DNA from: Sphingomonas sp. IC-56
GTDB taxonomy: Bacteria; Pseudomonadota; Alphaproteobacteria; Sphingomonadales; Sphingomonadaceae
Assembly (NCBI RefSeq): GCF_021043375.1
Contig: NZ_JAJNDV010000005.1
Span: 1 to 64,000 of the forward strand
DNA: 64,000 nt
Direction of reading: 5' to 3'
Below the pieces are notes generated by a model. It worked only from the letters and a program-made list of their open reading frames with translations, was not told where the DNA came from and made no database searches. How positions within the stretch are numbered: position 1 is the first letter of the stretch; every line of letters begins with the position of its first letter. Positions 61,760 to 64,000 of this stretch are shown here, in pieces. Made by a program: the position numbers and the translations under genes.

Positions 61760-62908
61760 GTGCAGCACGGCAAGTCACTCGAAGCGCAAATCAAGGCAAA
61801 GGCGGCGGAAATCGGTTTCGCGGCGTGTGGAATCGCACGCGCGGACGCTGCGCCCAAGGCAGGGGTGCGGCTGCGCGCGTGGCTGGCGGACGGGTCACAC
61901 GGATCGATGATCTGGATGGAGGAGCGCGCGCACCACCGCGAAAGCCCGGCGGGGTTATGGCCTGAGGTGCGCTCGATCATCGCGCTGGGCATGAGCTACG
62001 CGCCGGCCACCGATCCGCTTGCGCTGGCCGGGGAGGGCGGGATCGGCCGCATCTCGGTCTATGCGCAGGGTGGCGATTATCACGACGTGATCAAGCGGCG
62101 GCTGAAGGAACTTGCCCGCTGGCTGGTCGGGGCGGCGCCGGGGGCGGACGTGAAGGTGTTCGTGGACACCGCGCCGGTGATGGAGAAGCCACTGTCGGAG
62201 GCGGCGGGGCTGGGCTGGCAGGGCAAGCACACCAATCTGGTCAGCCGCGAGCATGGCAGCTGGCTGTTCCTTGGTGCGATCTACACCACGCTGGATCTCA
62301 CGCCCGATAATGCCGGGCGCACCACTTGCGGCAGTTGCGACGCGTGCCTGTCGGCCTGCCCGACCAATGCGTTTCCGGCGCCCTTCCGCCTCGATGCCCG
62401 GCGCTGCATCTCGTACCTGACGATCGAGCATAAGGGGCCGATCCCGACCGAATTTCGTGAGGCGATCGGCAACCGCATCTATGGCTGTGACGATTGCCTG
62501 GCGGTGTGCCCGTGGAACAAGTTCGCGGCGGCGGCGCAGGCCAACCAGGCGTTCCTGCCGCGCGCGGAACTGGTTGCACCGGAACTGCGCGACTTGTTGC
62601 AGCTGGACGATGCCGCGTTTCGCGAAGTGTTCGCCGGGTCGCCGATCAAGCGCATCGGGCGCGACCGGATGGTGCGCAATTGCCTGATCGCGGCGGGGAA
62701 TAGCGGGGATGCCGGGTTGGTGCCGGTGGTAGCGAGCTTGCTGGAGGATCCAACGGCTGAGGTGCGCGGCGCGGCCATCTGGGCGCTGCGGCAGCTGGAT
62801 GCAGGGCGGTGGATGGCTGAGCGGAAGGCGCGGTTAGCGGTCGAAGCCGATCCAGAAGTTTTGGCAGAGTGGGCCGTCCAAGGTCCTCCCCCGAGGGGGA
62901 GGATCTGA
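61760..62908 (+). CDS. queG: Epoxyqueuosine reductase
   Basis: A 382-residue cobalamin- and iron-sulfur-dependent enzyme that makes queuosine in tRNA. The two 4Fe-4S clusters are in [16 protein letters not shown] and [35 protein letters not shown] and [15 protein letters not shown] hold the active-site and cofactor residues. A HEAT-like C-terminal part ([15 protein letters not shown]) follows. The start is GTG 61760. The last codons (PPPRGRI) and the stop fall in a dispersed repeat, so the tail is probably not conserved. Confidence 0.94.
   Translation: MQHGKSLEAQIKAKAAEIGFAACGIARADAAPKAGVRLRAWLADGSHGSMIWMEERAHHRESPAGLWPEVRSIIALGMSYAPATDPLALAGEGGIGRISVYAQGGDYHDVIKRRLKELARWLVGAAPGADVKVFVDTAPVMEKPLSEAAGLGWQGKHTNLVSREHGSWLFLGAIYTTLDLTPDNAGRTTCGSCDACLSACPTNAFPAPFRLDARRCISYLTIEHKGPIPTEFREAIGNRIYGCDDCLAVCPWNKFAAAAQANQAFLPRAELVAPELRDLLQLDDAAFREVFAGSPIKRIGRDRMVRNCLIAAGNSGDAGLVPVVASLLEDPTAEVRGAAIWALRQLDAGRWMAERKARLAVEADPEVLAEWAVQGPPPRGRI
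62882..62907 (+). repeat. Short palindromic repeat overlapping the queG stop
   Basis: CCTCCCCCGAGGGGGAGG within the last codons of queG, related to the family at 34271 and 59285. The stop codon lies inside its right arm. Confidence 0.65.
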
Positions 62909-62909
62909 C

Positions 62910-63281
62910 TCACTTCCGCTGAGCACCCAACGCCGCCAGACAACTCGCCTGGTCGATCGGGCTGCCATCGCGTTGCCGCGTGTCGATATAGGTCACTGCC
63001 GGCTCGCCGCGTCCCTTGTGCGGCGGGTACAGATACGCGTCGAGCACGCAGATCGGCCCGGCGAATTGGAGCTTGCGCGCCGTGCCTTCGCTCACGTCGA
63101 GCAGGGGCTTGCCGAACTGCGCCAGCAGCGCGTTAGCGGTCTGGCCCCGGATCGCGCTGACGCTGGCCGGCACAGGCCCGCCCGGCACCGGGACATGCCC
63201 AGCGGGCCGCGCCGCGGGAATCGCGCCGCCGCCACTGCATGCCCCCAGCGCCAGCGCCGAACCCAAGAACCAGAACCTCAT
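62910..63281 (-). CDS. Putative lipoprotein
   Basis: A 123-residue lipoprotein: MRFWFLGSALALGAC gives a lipobox (LGAC, Cys 15). The mature part starts Gly/Ser/Pro-rich (GGGAIPAARPAGHVPVPGG), then a folded region with LLAQFGKPLLDVSEGTARKL and FAGPICVLDAYLYPP with two cysteines, typical of a SmpA/OmlA-like fold. Function unknown. Overlaps the upstream EI24 gene by ATGA. Confidence 0.8.
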   Translation of the reverse strand: MRFWFLGSALALGACSGGGAIPAARPAGHVPVPGGPVPASVSAIRGQTANALLAQFGKPLLDVSEGTARKLQFAGPICVLDAYLYPPHKGRGEPAVTYIDTRQRDGSPIDQASCLAALGAQRK

Positions 63282-63967
63282 GCGCGTCTCCCGCGGTGAT
63301 AAACATGCGTGGCCATCGCGGCGCCCAGTACGGGCGCGGCCAGATTGACGAACGGTATCAGCAGCAGCCCCGTTCCGATCGCACCCAGCACGAAGCGGCG
63401 GCCACGGGTGCGCCCGCGCCACGCCGGCAGTGCCGAATAGGGCATGTGCCGCACCGCCACCATGTCGCCCAGATCCCGGCCGAGCAGCCAGGCGTTGACG
63501 ATGAAGAAGGCGAGCGCGGTGCCGACGCCGGTCACCAGCAGCAACAGGTAGAGCGGCGACAGCAACAGATTGACCCCGATCGCACGTGCCGCCGAGCCCA
63601 AGCCCATCGCCGCCGAGCGCGCGAGCGGTACGTCATGGGCGGCGTCATGCGCGTCGGGATAATGGCGTGCTTCGACCGCCGCGACGACTTCGTCGGCGAA
63701 CACACCCACTGCGGCCACCGCGACTATTCGGAACAACAGCCACCAGGCGAGCGCCAGCACCAGGACCGTCGCGACATCGGCCAGCCAGCCGCTCTCGCCC
63801 GCTCCCATCCAGGAGGCGACCACCGCCTCCAGCCCATGCAAGCCATACCACAGCCCGACGCCGCCGGCGGCGAACAGCAGCAGCGTGAGCGCAAAGGACT
63901 TGGCGAACACGGCAAGCACCGGCCGGTCGGACAACTGGCCCAGCGACAGGAAGAAAGCCTGGATCAT
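63278..63967 (-). CDS. EI24-domain membrane protein (CysZ-like)
   Basis: A 229-residue polytopic membrane protein of the EI24 family, to which CysZ sulfate permeases belong. It has four to six hydrophobic segments, with ARSAAMGLGSAARAIGVNLL and LLLVTGVGTALAFFIVNAWL as the core and AWLLGRDLGDMVAVRHMPYS as the conserved loop. Substrate uncertain. GGAAGAG precedes ATG 63967. It is co-transcribed with the lipoprotein gene. Confidence 0.85.
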   Translation of the reverse strand: MIQAFFLSLGQLSDRPVLAVFAKSFALTLLLFAAGGVGLWYGLHGLEAVVASWMGAGESGWLADVATVLVLALAWWLLFRIVAVAAVGVFADEVVAAVEARHYPDAHDAAHDVPLARSAAMGLGSAARAIGVNLLLSPLYLLLLVTGVGTALAFFIVNAWLLGRDLGDMVAVRHMPYSALPAWRGRTRGRRFVLGAIGTGLLLIPFVNLAAPVLGAAMATHVYHRGRRA

Positions 63968-64000
63968 TGCGCTCTTCCTTGCCCGCCCCTAGGGCGTGGA

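Overview
The window is a 64 kb stretch of a GC-rich alphaproteobacterial chromosome. It most resembles a member of the Sphingomonadaceae (Sphingomonas-like). This rests on the strong GC3 bias, many 4-nt ATGA/GTGA gene overlaps, a minimal two-domain PutA of about 1000 residues, exosortase-A-associated glycan genes, DUF2171/SWFG and Gly/Asp-rich small proteins, and many palindromic intergenic repeats. There is no prophage, insertion sequence, CRISPR array, rRNA operon or replication origin. Most of it is core chromosome with a few accessory pockets.

Layout. 0-9 kb: a small membrane protein, a saccharopine-dehydrogenase-like oxidoreductase, a frameshifted DUF559 nuclease gene enclosed by 40-bp inverted repeats, an exporter ABC protein, intracellular PHB depolymerase, a PNP-oxidase-fold stress protein, a diverged glucokinase-like protein, and a thiolase with a MaoC hydratase. 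9-19 kb: PutA; then a minus-strand run (53-aa ORF, XrtA-type O-glycosylation ligase, acyltransferase 3, topoisomerase IB, MscS channel), divergent from a glycosyltransferase and a proline-rich membrane protein. 19-27 kb: a divergent S24-repressor/mini-HTH module, small hypotheticals, an SLC13 permease, a quinone oxidoreductase and an old-yellow-enzyme protein. 27-40 kb: a GAF-4xPAS hybrid histidine kinase, glnB-glnA, methionine aminopeptidase, a CinA-like protein, an M20 peptidase, asparaginase and glnD. The PII protein, its modifying enzyme and glutamine synthetase, the core nitrogen-sensing set, therefore lie within about 10 kb. 40-48 kb: small proteins, GH16, infC, a YnfA-type protein, thrS, a GGDEF/EAL protein and an LD-carboxypeptidase. 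48-64 kb: an Mpl-like Mur ligase, a membrane-protein/HTH/hydrolase operon, a DUF2171 protein, tRNA-Ala(CGC), a two-component system, an SMP-30 protein, Nudix and extensin-like genes, a CHAP protein, MsrB, a NatAB-like ABC transporter, QueG, a lipoprotein and an EI24 protein.

Most unusual: (1) a 456-bp unit (1811-2266) in which a DUF559 endonuclease gene lies between near-identical 40-bp inverted repeats, each with a perfect hairpin; the repeats also supply the gene's ribosome-binding site, C-terminal codons and stop. It looks like a REP/RAYT-like self-associated repeat cassette, here with a 1-nt frameshift. (2) infC appears to start at AUA. (3) A divergent LD-carboxypeptidase/Mpl-like pair suggests a muropeptide-recycling module. 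(4) An S24 repressor faces a two-gene operon across a 14-bp perfect palindrome. (5) A membrane-protein/HTH operon sits behind three phased TTGAC repeats and a hairpin that covers the Shine-Dalgarno sequence.

All assignments come from reading the sequence and from family knowledge; no database search was run.
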